Assembly: GCF_001522545.3 (NCBI RefSeq)
Contig: NC_031779.1
Coordinates: 4,613,415-4,677,414, forward strand
Reading direction: 5' to 3'
DNA length: 64,000 nt
From: Parus major
Lineage: Eukaryota; Chordata; Aves; Passeriformes; Paridae
The position numbers were made by a program, and so were the translations under genes. A model generated the notes under the pieces. It ran no database searches, had not been told where the DNA came from, and saw only the letters and a list, made by a program, of their open reading frames with translations. This document shows positions 13,383 through 27,100 of this stretch, piece by piece. Position 1 is the first letter of the stretch; each line of letters opens with the position of its first letter.

Positions 13383-16300
13383 TAAGATAAAATTTATTCA
13401 ATTATATTCCTGTCTTAGGCCAAAACAGAATTTAGGACAGCCTTGTAATTCAGGTGGGGTTTGGGGCTTGCTTTGTTTTCTGAAGTGCACAATGCTCATT
13501 TTGCAAAGAGCCAGAGAGTAGGCACACTGGAATCCTCTGTTTAGGTAATGTGAAAGGATTTGTATAAAAATTCACAGTTGCTTTGTAACCCAAGTTTGCT
13601 TTTTCCCTTGAGTCTGCAGTGCTGGCAGGATTCTTTTGTCATCTGCTGCTAAAAAGTCACCAAAAAAAATTGGCTGGAAATTACACTTAGTTTGTCTGTG
13701 ATAAAAATACGTGTTTAGTTTTTCTGTTCCATTTTTCCTTCCCTATTGACTTGATCCCTTGAAATGGTGACTGCACTAACCTGAGGGCTGCTACCCCTCG
13801 TTTCTGGCTGGCATCTCAGTGAGCTGTTAGTAAGAAATGGCTGAGCCTTGTCTGGACAACTCTTCTTATTGAAGGTGGAAAAGGAACTGTGGTGTGAAAA
13901 GAAAAGCAAATAAACACATAATGGAGTAATCTCTGATACAGACATACTAGGACGTGTGAAAACACTGTGAGTAGATGTTCCTAAAAATTCCTGTTGAATT
14001 ATTCTCATTCACTGGCTAAATAGGTGGCTGTCCAGCATAAAAGTCTTTCAAAGCCCTTCCGAGTCACTGCATTGTATTGCTCCTGTGCCAGCACTTTTTG
14101 ATGTCCCAGAATAAGGTATGTCTTGATGTATGATGCACAGTAAGAAATTTGAAAAAAATAGATTGCATCAATTCCCTTTGACAGTCTGGTTTCTGTCCAC
14201 TCCATATAGATTTTGACAGATAATTAGCAGGGCAGATACAGTACATTTGAGGAGCAAAGGCTCTTATAACCCGTGGACAGCTAGTTTGCCATAAAAGCAA
14301 GATTATGCTGTTAAAAGAAACTGCAAAAAGTTAGATTGCTAGAACTTTGACACTTCTGAAAAGAGATCATAGAAAAAGGTTGAATTGGCTTTAAGGCAGG
14401 ACCTAACAAATGGCTATGCAGTCGTACAGTGTGTGGGATGAAGTAGTAACCTTGTTATTTTACCTAAGAAAAGACTGACTATTCAGAAAGAGCATAGGAC
14501 ATTGTTGACATTAGAACAATTAGGAGAGGGTGACACAATTGAAATGCAAAGCACCAGTAAACCTTCTATTGAAGTGTTTGTTTCCTTCAGAGAAGCTTAA
14601 AAGATTCTTAAATGCTGGATCTGTGGAATCATTTGCTGTTAGCTTTTATCTTGAATGCATTTTCTTAATTTACTTTCGTTTTTTGTCTGACTGCTAATAT
14701 TGTGGTCTGTGGTAGACAAAATACAGAACACAAACACCTCGATTCACAATCCTGAATCAACAAATTTCTGTCTCTAGAGACTGTCTTCAGTGAGACACAA
14801 GAGTGGGACTTTTGCTGAATACCAGTAACTGGAACCCAGCTGCTGTGTTCACCTCGAGCAACCAGCAGTCACTTCAGCTCTGCAGGGCCTTCTTGTAACA
14901 TCAGGGACAGTGTTTCAGGAGGGAGTGCTTTTTATTTCTCATATCTCCTGCATCCAGAGGAAGGCCTACATTCACAAAACAGGTTGTCCTGTTAGTCACA
15001 TAAAGGTAGTAGGTCTTAGTTTGTACCATCTTTGGAGGGAAAAGACGTATTTTCAGTGAAAGACTTCTGGAGATAACTTAGGTCCTCTAGGATGACCTTA
15101 AAAATAAAATACAATTGTGCCAAATTGAGACTCACATCTTTCAAATGACTGTGATATGAAAGTGTGATTCTTAAAAATTTTGTATAGATTTTATTTTTAT
15201 TTTGTGACTTAAAAGGCAAACATTTGAAAGTAGATAGTATGTATTTTGTTCATTTTAAATTTGATAAAGGGTATTTAAAATCTCATCTATTACAGTCATT
15301 ATTTAAAAGTTTAGAAAAATTGATGGTTGTTGATTCCACTCTGTGTGCTGCAAGTCCAAAGAACTGTTGCACAAATACAGACCGAGCAGTTACAAGAATA
15401 AAGGGAAATAATAAAATGATTGAGACTGAATGTGCCAGGGAATGCAAGAGATTGTGCTCGCTCCTTTAATTGGGACACAGCATTGTTGATTAGTCAGAGC
15501 AGAGGAGAATCAGATCTCTGAGCTAATATTCTGCTCAATTAAGTTCAAGCCCCAGACAGGCCTATCTAGAAAATGCTCCAGTAACTGCGACCTACCTCAA
15601 GGCGGGGAGTCAGGCTTAACTGATGTTCAGCAAGCATTTTAAAGGGTCCATCAGGGAGCTGCACAGCCCTTCTGTGCTGTGTTCCTGTCAATGAATAGTT
15701 AAAAGTTTTTACCATAAAATTATTGTTCTTCAAATTTACTGTGTGCTAATGACAGGCTTAATTTTTTTCTAAGTGCTGCTGCGTTGTTTGAGCTTGCAAA
15801 TCACTGCAGGTATTAAGAAGGTAAAACTGAGGTCAAGTCAAATGTTATTGCTGTTTGACATCATTTTTGGAAAAAAGTTAGGGAACTTCTAGTATGCCAT
15901 CCCAATTTTTGTATGATGAATGTCAGTAATAATGAGACTGAAGGGCCAAAGCCATGTAGCCTTGTCAATACATGCCAGATACATATCATTTGTTTTATTA
16001 CAGATATAGGCTTTGATCTTTCTTATGTTTGAAGACTTGATTAGGCTCATCTTGTTAAAGACATAGCACATGAAAGCTGTGAATTGGTTCCTTTAATAGC
16101 AAAGCTCTTGAGAAAGAGCTCCTCAAATTAAAGAGTAGAAAACACCTCCTAAGGGCTGTGTAAACCTTCCCACACTCAGTATGAAATGTATTTGCAGATG
16201 TTTCTGTGTCAGAATGGTGTTTCTTCCCCAGACTTTCAGTGGTTCTCAGAATTCTGGATTTGGCTGTTGAGGAGCTGTTTCCTGAGGCAACACCTGAAGG

Positions 16301-19300
16301 ACAAGGTGACTGTGTGTGCTCTGAGTGCTGGGGGTGGACACAGGCCACACTAAATCAGAATCTTAACAGTTACACTGAAAAATATTGTTGTACAGACTTC
16401 CCCCTTAAGTCACTATTAGTGTGTACGACTTGAGTTCAAAACTTTTTGACACTTGGTTGTGGTTACCTCTGTTAGGAAAGGAATAATACAGCTCATAGTG
16501 TTTCTCCTCTGTGAGTTGGCAAAACATAAGCAAGATGTTGCTGGTGAATACTGAACAGCAGGCCACATTAAGATGTAGCCTAATGCTACATCCCAAAAAT
16601 TCCATTTACTTAATGTTAACTGTGTTTCCTATTTTGGTGCAGGCCCTTTTAGCATGGGCTAGAAATAAATTTACACATAGAATAAAAAAATAATTATTAG
16701 CTTGAAAATATAATTTCTGTATTTAAAAAAAAAAAGGCTTTATTATCACACTTTTTTTTTGTTACTTTTCCTGTTGCTTGGTTACCGGGTCATAGAGAAA
16801 ACTACATTTTGAAGAGAATGTAAGTTAATTATCAGCTATTGCTAAATCAGCAATTAAAATCTCACCTTCAGATTTTCTAGATGTTTTACATTCTCTAAGT
16901 TGCAGCAGAAAGGAATAAAATATTTTATTTCTGCTCCCCACCCTGCTAAGAAAGTGGGCACAATGTAATGGTGACCCTTACCTGAAGTAGTTCTTACAGT
17001 ACTCTTGGATAAAGGTTTTCTAGCAGCTGCTTGTGAAATACAGTTTTAGAATGGCTTTCTGTGGAAATAACCTGCTCCTGCCTCACTTATTCCCCAGGAC
17101 ATATTTCAGTGTGTGTGCTGTGGTGGTTACAATCGCTGTAGAATCAGATTAAGTCTGGGTCCCAGTCATGGTAACTTATATCTTTCTTATTTTTCACCTC
17201 AGCAACAATTTTGTGGTACTTCTGACACTCTTGTTACTTAGCTTTAGTAAGTGACCTTCAACTTGACTGAAACATCCAGGTCTTGCTCTTTATTAAAGCA
17301 ATTTGTGTTGAGCCCAAGTGTAGACACCCAGCCCTGGTGCATGGTGGCAGCTCTTGTGCAGGATGAGCAGCTCTTGGGTAGGTGCCCCATCAGCCCCAGG
17401 AGTGCTCATCCTGACACCGTGGGATGTGGGAGCTCGGGCATTGCTCTGCATCCACCAGATGTGTCTGACACTGCTGCAGCTTTCATCACTGACAACTTAC
17501 TCTGGGCTTACTTTGAATGAGAGGGGAACATTTAATTACATAATGATGTATGCTTTGCTGTATAGGGTGCTATGTAGTTTTATTTATTTTAATAGTGCAA
17601 TCTGTGCTGTCCACTAGTTTAGATAAAGTTTTAACTAGAAGGCTTCAGATTTGATTATGAGGTTTAGGTTATATTTTAAATTCCATGTCTGTTAATTTTG
17701 CTTTTTGAATTACTGGCTTTTCACACACGCAACTCCTATGGAAATAAGAGCAAACATTTAATTATTTTCCTTAGAGAAGAGGAACCACTTGGTTCCTCCA
17801 CAGGAAATACAAAGTGGTTGAAACACCTATGTGGAAAATAGGAAGTCAAGAAGAAAGAAACAAAGAAACAAATCATCTTTGGATTTTAATCACTAAATCA
17901 CTACCCAGCAAACCATTTGAAGTAACCACTGCAAAATCCTAGGGCATTTGATATTTGCCTTTTTGTTTTCTTGAAAATGAAAGCAATCCTTTTGAAAATT
18001 TTGTGGTTATGAAAATTTAATTTAGAGCAATTTGTCCCTAGCTAAATATTCATTAAAACCTTAGTATACACCCATGTGTAAATTCAGTTAGTCTGCACTT
18101 GCCTTGGAGCTCTGGGGATTTCATTGCAACTTGTGTTTTTGATGAGGGTGATGAGATTTGAACTGTTCAGTTGCTTGCAGGACTCCAGACTGATGATGTC
18201 AAGTCTTTGGGAGAGTCTCTCATGCTGTAGTTTTAAGGTTTTTAAGGATCCCTTTTCCTCTGGCCTTGGGGGCAGGGGTTTAGTTTTCAGTGTATATTGA
18301 GTGGAGATTTGCAGCATTTGAACCCTCTTGTTAGACATGGACTGGTTTGTAAAGAGCTTTTATTTGTAGTTTTGCATTGAGGACAATTTGTTTACCAAGG
18401 ACAGTGATATGATGGAAAATAACTGTATATTGTACTAGGTGGCATATTGCTGTGGATGTTCTGTGGTTTGTGGGGAATTTCTATTTTCCTATTAGTATCA
18501 GCAGTGAGGGATGTAATAAAAGGGAAAGAAGGAGGCTTAATGTAAACTGTTTGAATAAATGTTTGCCCACAGGAGCACAAATATTTCTTACTTTTCTGGT
18601 CTGATTTTTTTTTATATATTAAAAACTCAGGGTCTTCCTGCATCATTAGTTTTATATCTGTTTACAAATAATAAAAATCTTCATTTGAAAGAGGTTTGTG
18701 GTAATGAATTTTGAATACCATGTTATTCTTTTTAATAAACAGGAATATGAAAGCTCTTGAAGTAAGACACTGCAATCACTGCATAATTACAGTGGGGGAC
18801 TTGCCCTCCTCCACACCCTCCAGCCTAGGTAGGACCCAGATTACAGAACCTTGCTGACTATTCCTTTGGTAAAGGCATGCAAAGTATTAGGTATGTCACT
18901 TCATCAGTTTGGATTGCTAGCCTAGGGTTGTTTAAAAGCAGGTGCTAAGAATAGGTGCATCAGTTAAATGCTCTGTGATGAGGGTGATTTATGATGGGAG
19001 GCTTGAGCAAAAAGGAAAATTATCTCAAGACAGATGAACAAAGGGTGGCTGTAATTAAGCATGTATTAAACACAGGCACTACAGACTCTCAGCCACTGAC
19101 TTGGTGTTTGCTGTCTTCCACTGGTACTATTCTGCACTGGCTGCTTGTATTAAATCCACACAAAGGGGCACCATTCTGTGTTCCTACCTGGTTTTTCATA
19201 ATGATCAAGCTGAAGTGACCTTTAAAAAGCCAGATAATATTTTATTTACCTTTTTTCTCCCATTTACTGCTAAATGTTAATGAAGGTAAGAGATTCAAAT

Positions 19301-20584
19301 CCTTGCAAATAAAACATTTTAATTGACTTAAGTGTAACCATAACAGTAAATTGGCTACTTTATATGGAAAAGCTTTTAGATATTGTTGGAACACATTTGT
19401 ACAGTCCTTGCATAGATCCATAGACTCAGAAATTAGAAGCAAACATTTCCTTTGTTTCCAATGACAGGGGGTTTGAGAATGTTTTGAGGATAGATTTCCC
19501 CAAGACTGGTTGCTGTAATCTAGTGTTGGTCAAGTATTCCCTCAAGATACCTCCACTGAAGCCCTTGTTGCTTCCTGGCCACTATTAACCAGCTGCAGTC
19601 AGTCCTAACAACAGTTATAGTGGCCAAGATTTCTACTCCAGCTTTTCAGGCTACCTGCTCATTCAGGTCAAGCTAAGTATCCTCTATTGTCTAGCAGTGT
19701 TGTCCAGCTGAGTTTGGCCTGGTACTTCAGCTAGTCTGAACTTAATTGCATCACTGCTTTAAGATAAAAGGAGTATTTTATTGCTGTATTCCTATTAAAT
19801 GGAAACAGATCAAAAATCTCAGTCAAGAGACCCTAGGAAATTTCCTCCAAGCTAAAGTGCTAAAGTTCCCATCTCTCCATGTGGGCAGGGGGATGCTCCT
19901 CACAGCTGCAGTAACCCTTTTGCCTTGTGTGTTAAGAGGACGGGGGGAATTAGGTGGAGGAGTTACAAGGTTTAATGTGGCCTTCTAAAACAGAACTGCC
20001 TGAATGCAGTGATGCTGAGAGCACCTTCCACTCTGTGAGCAGCTTTGTCTAAATTTGCCTACAAACCAAACTGAATATAATTGAATATTGGTGAGACCCT
20101 GTGTACAAGACAGTGCAGGAGCTGAGTTGCTGCCACAGTCACAGCAGCAGCCCATCTTTCTTGACAGACCTTTCCAGCTGAACAAGCTCTGTGGGACTCA
20201 CAGCTTTTGCTCTTTGAGTCTTCAGGATCCTGGGGCTGTATCAGACATGTTCTGTGTTAGAAAGAGTGAGCTGCTTAGAACAAACCTCTGGAGATTCACA
20301 TAGGAATATTTCTCGTTTTTTTCCCCTGTTCAGACTGGGGGCAGGTAAGCAGTTCAGAATTGGTGTTGCTGAGGTTACCTTGAACATGGGGCAGTCTCAC
20401 AGTTAAACAAAACCTGGATTGATACTTGACTGTGCAATTGCACACTTAGGTGTTCAAAGTAGCAATATGCTGACTCAAGATATAAAAGACCACATAAATT
20501 TTTAACTTTAGACCCATTTTAGTTTTGCATTAACCAAAAGCAAATAATCTACTGACAAAGGCACAACCAAGCCCTTGGAAAAGC
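13383..20584. other. gene-free desert block
   Basis: No coding, RNA or mobile-element feature is supported. The sequence is AT-rich and unique in appearance, with short A-runs near 16.73 kb and a T-run near 16.75 kb. A small perfect inverted repeat GAGGAACC/GGTTCCTC lies at 17779-17798 with a 4-nt loop. Segments near 15.47-15.60 kb have enhancer-like texture but nothing decisive. Confidence 0.5.
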
Positions 20585-21175
20585 AGAATCATTTAGGTGA
20601 GAAAAGACCTCTGACATCAAGTACAAGCTTCAACAGAGCACTGACAAACCCACCTTAAAATCATGTTCCTCAGTGCCACCCTACACATCTTTCAGTGTCT
20701 CCAGGGATGGGGCCTCCATCTGGGCACTCCAGTCTACTCTGCTCCCTGGGCAGCCCTTTACAGTGCTTGACTGCACTTTCCGTGAAGAAATTTTTTCTAA
20801 AATTCAACATAAACCTGCCCTCACACAACTTGAGCCCATTTCCTCTCTTCCTGGTACCTGGGAAAAGAAACCAACCCTGACCTGGCACCACCCTCTTTTC
20901 AGGAGTTGGAGATTGATAAGATCTCCCACTAGCCTCCTTTTCCCCAAACTGAACACTCTCAGCTCCTTCAGCTGCTCCTCATCAGACCTGTGCTCCAGAC
21001 CCTCCCCAGCTCCATCACCTCTCTCTGGACACGCTCCAGCCACTCAATGTCCTTCTTTTCATGAGTGGCCCAGAGCTGGACACACAACTCCAGGTGTGCC
21101 CTCAGCAGCACCCAGTCCTGAGGGACAACTACTGCCCTTCTTGGCACACACCCACCCAGGGCACACAAATCTTTA
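20585..21175 (-). repeat. CR1 LINE copy with decayed ORF2 C-terminus
   Basis: The plus strand starts near AGAATCATTTAGGT, the complement of a CR1 3' end, so CR1 sense is minus. In the minus frames broken pieces of the CR1 ORF2 C-terminus are readable in order: HLELCVQLWA then KKDIEWLERVQRE (about 21000-21100), SLGKRRLVGDLINL (about 20900-20950), RGNGLKLCEGRF, LNFRKNFFTESAVKH and LPREQS (about 20740-20850). They lie in different frames, so frameshifts have accumulated. About 590 bp remain, all from the 3' end of the element. It cannot encode a functional protein. Confidence 0.92.
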
Positions 21176-24100
21176 AATATTGAGGGCCAAGACTAAGAGC
21201 TGTGTAGTGAAGCAAGTCTTACATACAGAGTCCTAAAACAAGGCTTGGAATGTCTTATTTGACATTGGTAAGTAAACACAAGAAGACTCTTTTTTCTAAT
21301 TTTGCACCGAGAACTGTTGTTAGATAAATAAAACTGTTTCATCTCGACACTGACTGAACTGAAGATACAGGAATTTTATCCCCAAATTATTCTGGGCCTG
21401 ATGTAACCTAGAGTCACCTCTTCCAGCAGTTCTGATTTATGGCTTGTTATTAGAGAAAAATCAGCATAAGGAGATAGGATCCTCTGTTGTCTTTGTGTCA
21501 CATGGCCCAAGGGTCCTGGAGCCAGCAACATTCAGACTGGGGTTTTATACTTCTTACACAGCTCCAGGTAGTGAAGAATTTGCCCTTAGAAGAATTTACT
21601 TTGCTGCCAGCATGTGAGATGCTTCCACAGATGGTGTGTGGCTCAGAAGTAGAATTTGTGCTCAGCCCCATCTCCTTCATTGTTTCACTGGAGCGGCGCT
21701 GTGTTTGCTACGCCACGCTGACTGCTGTGAATGGCATCAAAGCTTTGCTACACTTGTGGGCTGTGCCTTTTTCTCTTTTTTCCTTCTTAAAAATAGCTAC
21801 AAAAAAATAGCACAGCATATGGGAGGAGAAGAGGAGTTGACTGGGTAATATTTTTACCAGTATATAATTTAGATATACTAATTTTAGTTTTTATAGAGAG
21901 CTTTTCTGAGTAGAGTGAGAGTTCTCTACAGGGTGGACAAATCTTTTTGTAGTTATTTTCTAGGCAATCTGATAGCTCATTGAAGATGAACATAAAATTC
22001 TGTTTCCTGACTTTGTAGTTCAATTTCATTAATATTGATAACTATTGGATTATTTTGATTCCAGTAATTACACATTATTATTAAAAGAAACTTCTCAGTT
22101 AGTTTTATTAGGAATCAGATCTAACTTATTAATTCAAATTCAGTTACAAGCTGATTGTACAAGGAACTTAATTTCTACTGTCCTCAAAATTGTCACGTAC
22201 CCATGTAAAACTAGATGTCAGACTTCTCTTTATTGAATTAGTATGTTTTCAGTTTAGAAACCCAGCAACCTGACTGGTTTAGGAAACAACTAGTGACACA
22301 ATTGAAAACCCAGTTATCCTTCTTTCCTGGAACAGGTTGATTCCTTTCTACTCAGTACTTTTCTGCCTTCCAGTGGAAGGACTTCTCTGTATTTCTTTGC
22401 TTTGTGTGTCCTGGGCTGAAGTCTACAAGTGCTTTTGGGAAGCTGAGTCTCTTGAGTAGATCACATCTGGCTTTGTGTAGCTCAGAAGCTCAAGTAGCAA
22501 CCTTCATGGACCTGAACCTGGGTAGCATTTCAGAAGAGGTTTCCTCTATAAAATGTTTCCCTGTTTATGAAAATTCTTCCAAAATACATTAAATACAAAT
22601 CCCTTCAAAGAAGAAACCTGTATATATTAATAAAAATTATAGTTTTAAAAGCTCAAGGATTTACAAACCTATCTAGACCTGTCTGACACATACGAGTTAC
22701 CACTTTTGTCACCACAGATTCTCACTTTGCCCACGTGCTGTCAGCAGCAGCCAGCTGAACACAGAGCTCTCTGACATCTTAAAAAAACCCAAACATTTTG
22801 TGAGTTTGGGAATTGCATTCCACATAGAATAGCACTAATGATCCACAAGCAACGTGTTTGGTCAAAGCTTTGTGGTCTCTGAGGAACCTTTGAATATGAC
22901 AGGTGGCTGAACTATCATTGCAAGTGATTTAGAGAAGCTTGGGGCATTGGATGTTTTCTGTTTGCTGTGTGAAGCTATTAGAAAAATAAAATTTGGCAAA
23001 AGATTGGATTTCTCAGGACTTATTCTGTAAATCAGACCAAAATCAGATTGAATCCTTAGAACAAAGGCAGATGTATTTTGCATTTCAATATAAAACCTAT
23101 CAAGTGGGTGGTGGGCACAGAATGGGTAAATAAATACAAAACCTCTTAAGGGCTTCTTTCTGGGTTGGTTTCAAGAATGTCCCACAAAACAGGTTTTCAT
23201 GGTTGTATGGGGCAATGTGATGCCATTCAACTTTCTTTACTTTCTTTAGAAATTCTGAAGAAACTGTTGAAAACAGCTTCTGGGCTTTTACTAAAATAGT
23301 TTCCAGAGATGAGGAAAATGAGAGAATGCATATACAATCTTAGACAAATGATCTGCTCATATACTGAAGCCTGGATTGTAAAATGACTGCTGTGCCTTCC
23401 AGTGAATGAATATTCAGTGCTTCCCTGCTGGGTTGGCTTTTCCTATTTGAACCAGCTACAGCTCTGCACTGTGATTCACTTGTTACCAAATTAAACTCTT
23501 TACACATGTGGGAGATCCAGCTTCATAAAGTCAAATTTTTGAAGTGCTTTCTGGTTAGCCACTGTGTCTGTCACAATCTTCATAACGCACTGAATTAAGT
23601 TTAAAATATCATCCGTGTGTGTTGTTTTCTCCTGGCTGTTGAGCAGCCCTTCTGTACATCACACATTTTTCTGTTGACACTATGTATCACTTAGCAACCC
23701 AGTGAAAGGCCTTATATGCATTGATTGCACACAATTGTCTTTATGGGGTGGAAGTGTTAAGTGAATAAACCCCCACAGGTGACCAGACGGTCATTCCTCT
23801 CATGTTGATAATCTGTTTACATCAAAATATTGTTTACTCAGCTCTCTGATCTTCAGGAATCTACATGAAGCTGAAAGAATACAGTTAACTCCCCACACTC
23901 TGACACACAAGTATGAGCTGTATTTACATTCTCTGAGATGGATAGATTGAGAAGAGAAGGATTGTTTTGTCTTTAACTTAGCTCTCCCAAATAAAGCATT
24001 AAAATGCATTTGACAGTTAACCACAGATGATAATGCAATCTTTATGCTGGGGTTCCCATCATAATGGAGAAGTTACAAGGCTCTCACTACACCACAAACA

Positions 24101-27100
24101 AAGAATCTTTCCTGCAGTCTTTCTGCTGTCTTTTCTGCTTTCCTCTTTGTAAGAGCTGTTATCAAATTACCTTTGGAGAAGTTTGATTGTTTACACTTAT
24201 TTTTCTACATGGGCAATAGCTGAGCTTTTAAAATGAGCTACAGTATTCTCTCCAGACATTTGTCCTTGACATAAAGTAGTCCAAAGAGACAAAAGTAGTT
24301 TTCAATTCCCCAGATTTTATGTATTTTTTTTCTCTTCAGTTTTGTTGGGCTTATTATATCCTTATTGATTACTGGGGTGGGGGGATGGAGGAGAGAGTGT
24401 GCTGAAGAGAGAAGACATTTCCATTGTTTTGCTTGTTTGTTGACAAAGGTGTAACTTCTAATGCAAGAAGATTTTATTTTATTTTTTTTTTTAATGAAGG
24501 CTTTGGGAACTTAACTGTTTATATCACAGAGAGAAAAATCAGTACTTTTGAACCTTTTTTGCCAATTTGGACAATTCTGAAAGATTTGAATGAGAAATCC
24601 TCCCTTTTGAAAAAATTCCAAAAACACACATCCTGAAGCAGGTGAAGCAATAGGAAAATTGCAATCTCCTACTGTGAATTTTTCTCTTGTTGTTGTTGTT
24701 ACTTGTAAAGGTCACACTGTAACATCTGTTAAAAATACAGTAAATGTAATTGAATTAAGGGAGTCAGTTATATCTGCATTTTCTGTTGTTTTTTTCCAAG
24801 TAGTTAAATATTATACTCTGAATCTTTATGGTCCCTTCACATAAACCCTTTTTTTTAAAGATTCTACTGGAGAAACACAATAAGGACTTTAACAGGGCTC
24901 TGGAAATCCCTATTACACCACATAGAAACTGCACTGGCAGCACAGTTTGACTTTTGAGCTTGTAAAATGATAGCTGGGCCACAGACATGTATGTGTGTTA
25001 TGTTTTCTGCAGTCAGTTTAAGCCAATCTTTGCAAAGTCTGATTGATAAATGATCTGGGTTTTCATCATGTTGCCCATCTAACTCCCACTGAAGTCCATG
25101 CATCCAATCTTGGTGTACTGAAAATTCCTGAATCAAGCCAGTCTTTGGTGAAGCCCATGGAGATGTGGCAGTGATTAATTTGGCACATCAGCTTCAGTGG
25201 AATTTCTCAGGTGAGGAAGGCAATAGGAATTTGTCCCAGTGATGAGATTTTCCTTGTCTGCAGTGCAAGGCAGGCTGAGCTGGGTGAGGCTCAGCCCTGC
25301 TCTGGAATGAGGCACAGGGACAGGTGTGTGACTGCTGAATGCACAACACGGGGTGGTGGGCAGTGCTGACAATCCCTTTCCCTCTTAATGACTTTTGGAT
25401 AAAACTACTTTTTATAGGCTGGAAGATCAGGTCGATAAATTAATTTTTGGTAGAATCACCTAAAAACTCTGTATTTCTGTACATTACCTAGAAAGGTGAT
25501 TGCTGATTCTTAGTTCTGCAGCTAAATGAGTGGCTGTTTCTATAAACATTTCACTGTTACAGGTAAGATTTTTCACAGTATTAACTTTAACAACATGGAT
25601 GTTTGCTATGGAATAAAACCTTAAATTGATGTTCTGCCATTTTGCCAGTTAAAACAAGGGAGAAAAAAAATGAAGCTAAGATTATGATATTCTGTGGTAA
25701 TATTGTCTTCTGATACAGGCACTTTTTGATAATTAAATGAGAGCCAGAAGAAAATAACTTCCTGTTTTTTCTTAGGATATCTTCCATCTTTACAACACGG
25801 TGAGTTTTGTGTATTTCTTCATTAATTCCATAGTAAACCCAGTTACTTTTAAGTAGCCTTGATTGCTTTCAAATATGTTTTGGGTTTTTTTCTAAAATTA
25901 ATTTCACTACAAAATGTTGACTTCACATCTCAAAAACTGTTGATTTCATCGGAATGCACTTGAAAATGCTAGAAACAACTTAGAAAAACCTGGGGGGTTT
26001 CTGTCTTCTAAAAAATTAATTTGTATTTCTTTGTATTGAAAAGAAGCCAGACTTAGACCCTTATTTTCATGTATTCAAGAATTTGGTTGCTCAAGCCAAA
26101 CATTTTCAAGGCTTTTAAAATAAAAAATTAATCAGTAAATGGCATTTATTCCTTAAAGAGGCAGTTTTTAACATACCATAGGTGATGTTGCTTGCCATTC
26201 CATTCCATTCTACTCTGTTCTTAAAATCTTTAAATGAAGGTGGGTGACAAAATTTAAAGACTGAACTGTTCATAATGAAGGTATGTGTTAAAAGAGCAGT
26301 AATGAAATTGCTTTATCTGGATTGTGCTGCTTGTGCTTTATCATAAACCCTCTCTCAACCTATAATATCTTCGTTTGTCTCCATATTTTTTTCCATTCTG
26401 ATGAAATTCCAGGCCTTCTAAGTCTAATGATGTTGACATATTAAAATGGTAGAGAGAAGAATGTGAACCGAGCCCCTCCTTTCAGCTAAATGTTATCTGC
26501 TTAGACTAATATTGCAATTGCCACCCACTGACATAATTTGTTTCACAGTCACAGCCTGGCAGCATGAATCAAATGTTGACATTCTAATTTCATGCACACA
26601 TGGGTGTTTGGCTGAGCAGGCCTCAGCCTCTGAGCCATTCACACCATACCTGTGTAAATCAGGGAGACAAGGCCTTTTCACAGCTGCCCAAAGGGAAGTT
26701 CCTACCTTCCAGCAGTCTGGGGCTGGAAAAAGCTGCACAGCCCTGCCCTCTGCCCAGGAGCTCACACTGTTGTCACTCCACTAGGAGCTGGACAGGAATG
26801 TTTACAGAAAAACTAGCAATTAGTTGTCGTATATTTTTAATTCAGTGTGTTTAACAGATTTTTCTTATAATTCCTGTAAGAAATAGATGGGTTTATTCTC
26901 AAAACTGTTTAACTATTTCTGTATAACTGGCTTAAGTTTGAAAGATGTCACAATTTTGCTCCTGGGGACTGCTGCCCATTAATGATTGTAGCAAAGATGT
27001 TTCACCAAAGTCCTCACTCCAAGCAGCCATCACTGGAGCTAAAATGAAATTCAGGTTCTTTATGCACCTAATCTTTGAGCACAGAGAGAAAACTACAGCC

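Noticed and set aside
17779..17798. GAGGAACC/GGTTCCTC inverted repeat
   Set aside because: Eight-bp arms with a 4-nt loop are expected a few times by chance in 64 kb, and there is no supporting context.
20670..21176. Open frames with reverse-transcriptase-like C-terminal peptides
   Set aside because: They are decayed pieces of CR1 ORF2 in different frames, so they are annotated as a repeat and not as genes.
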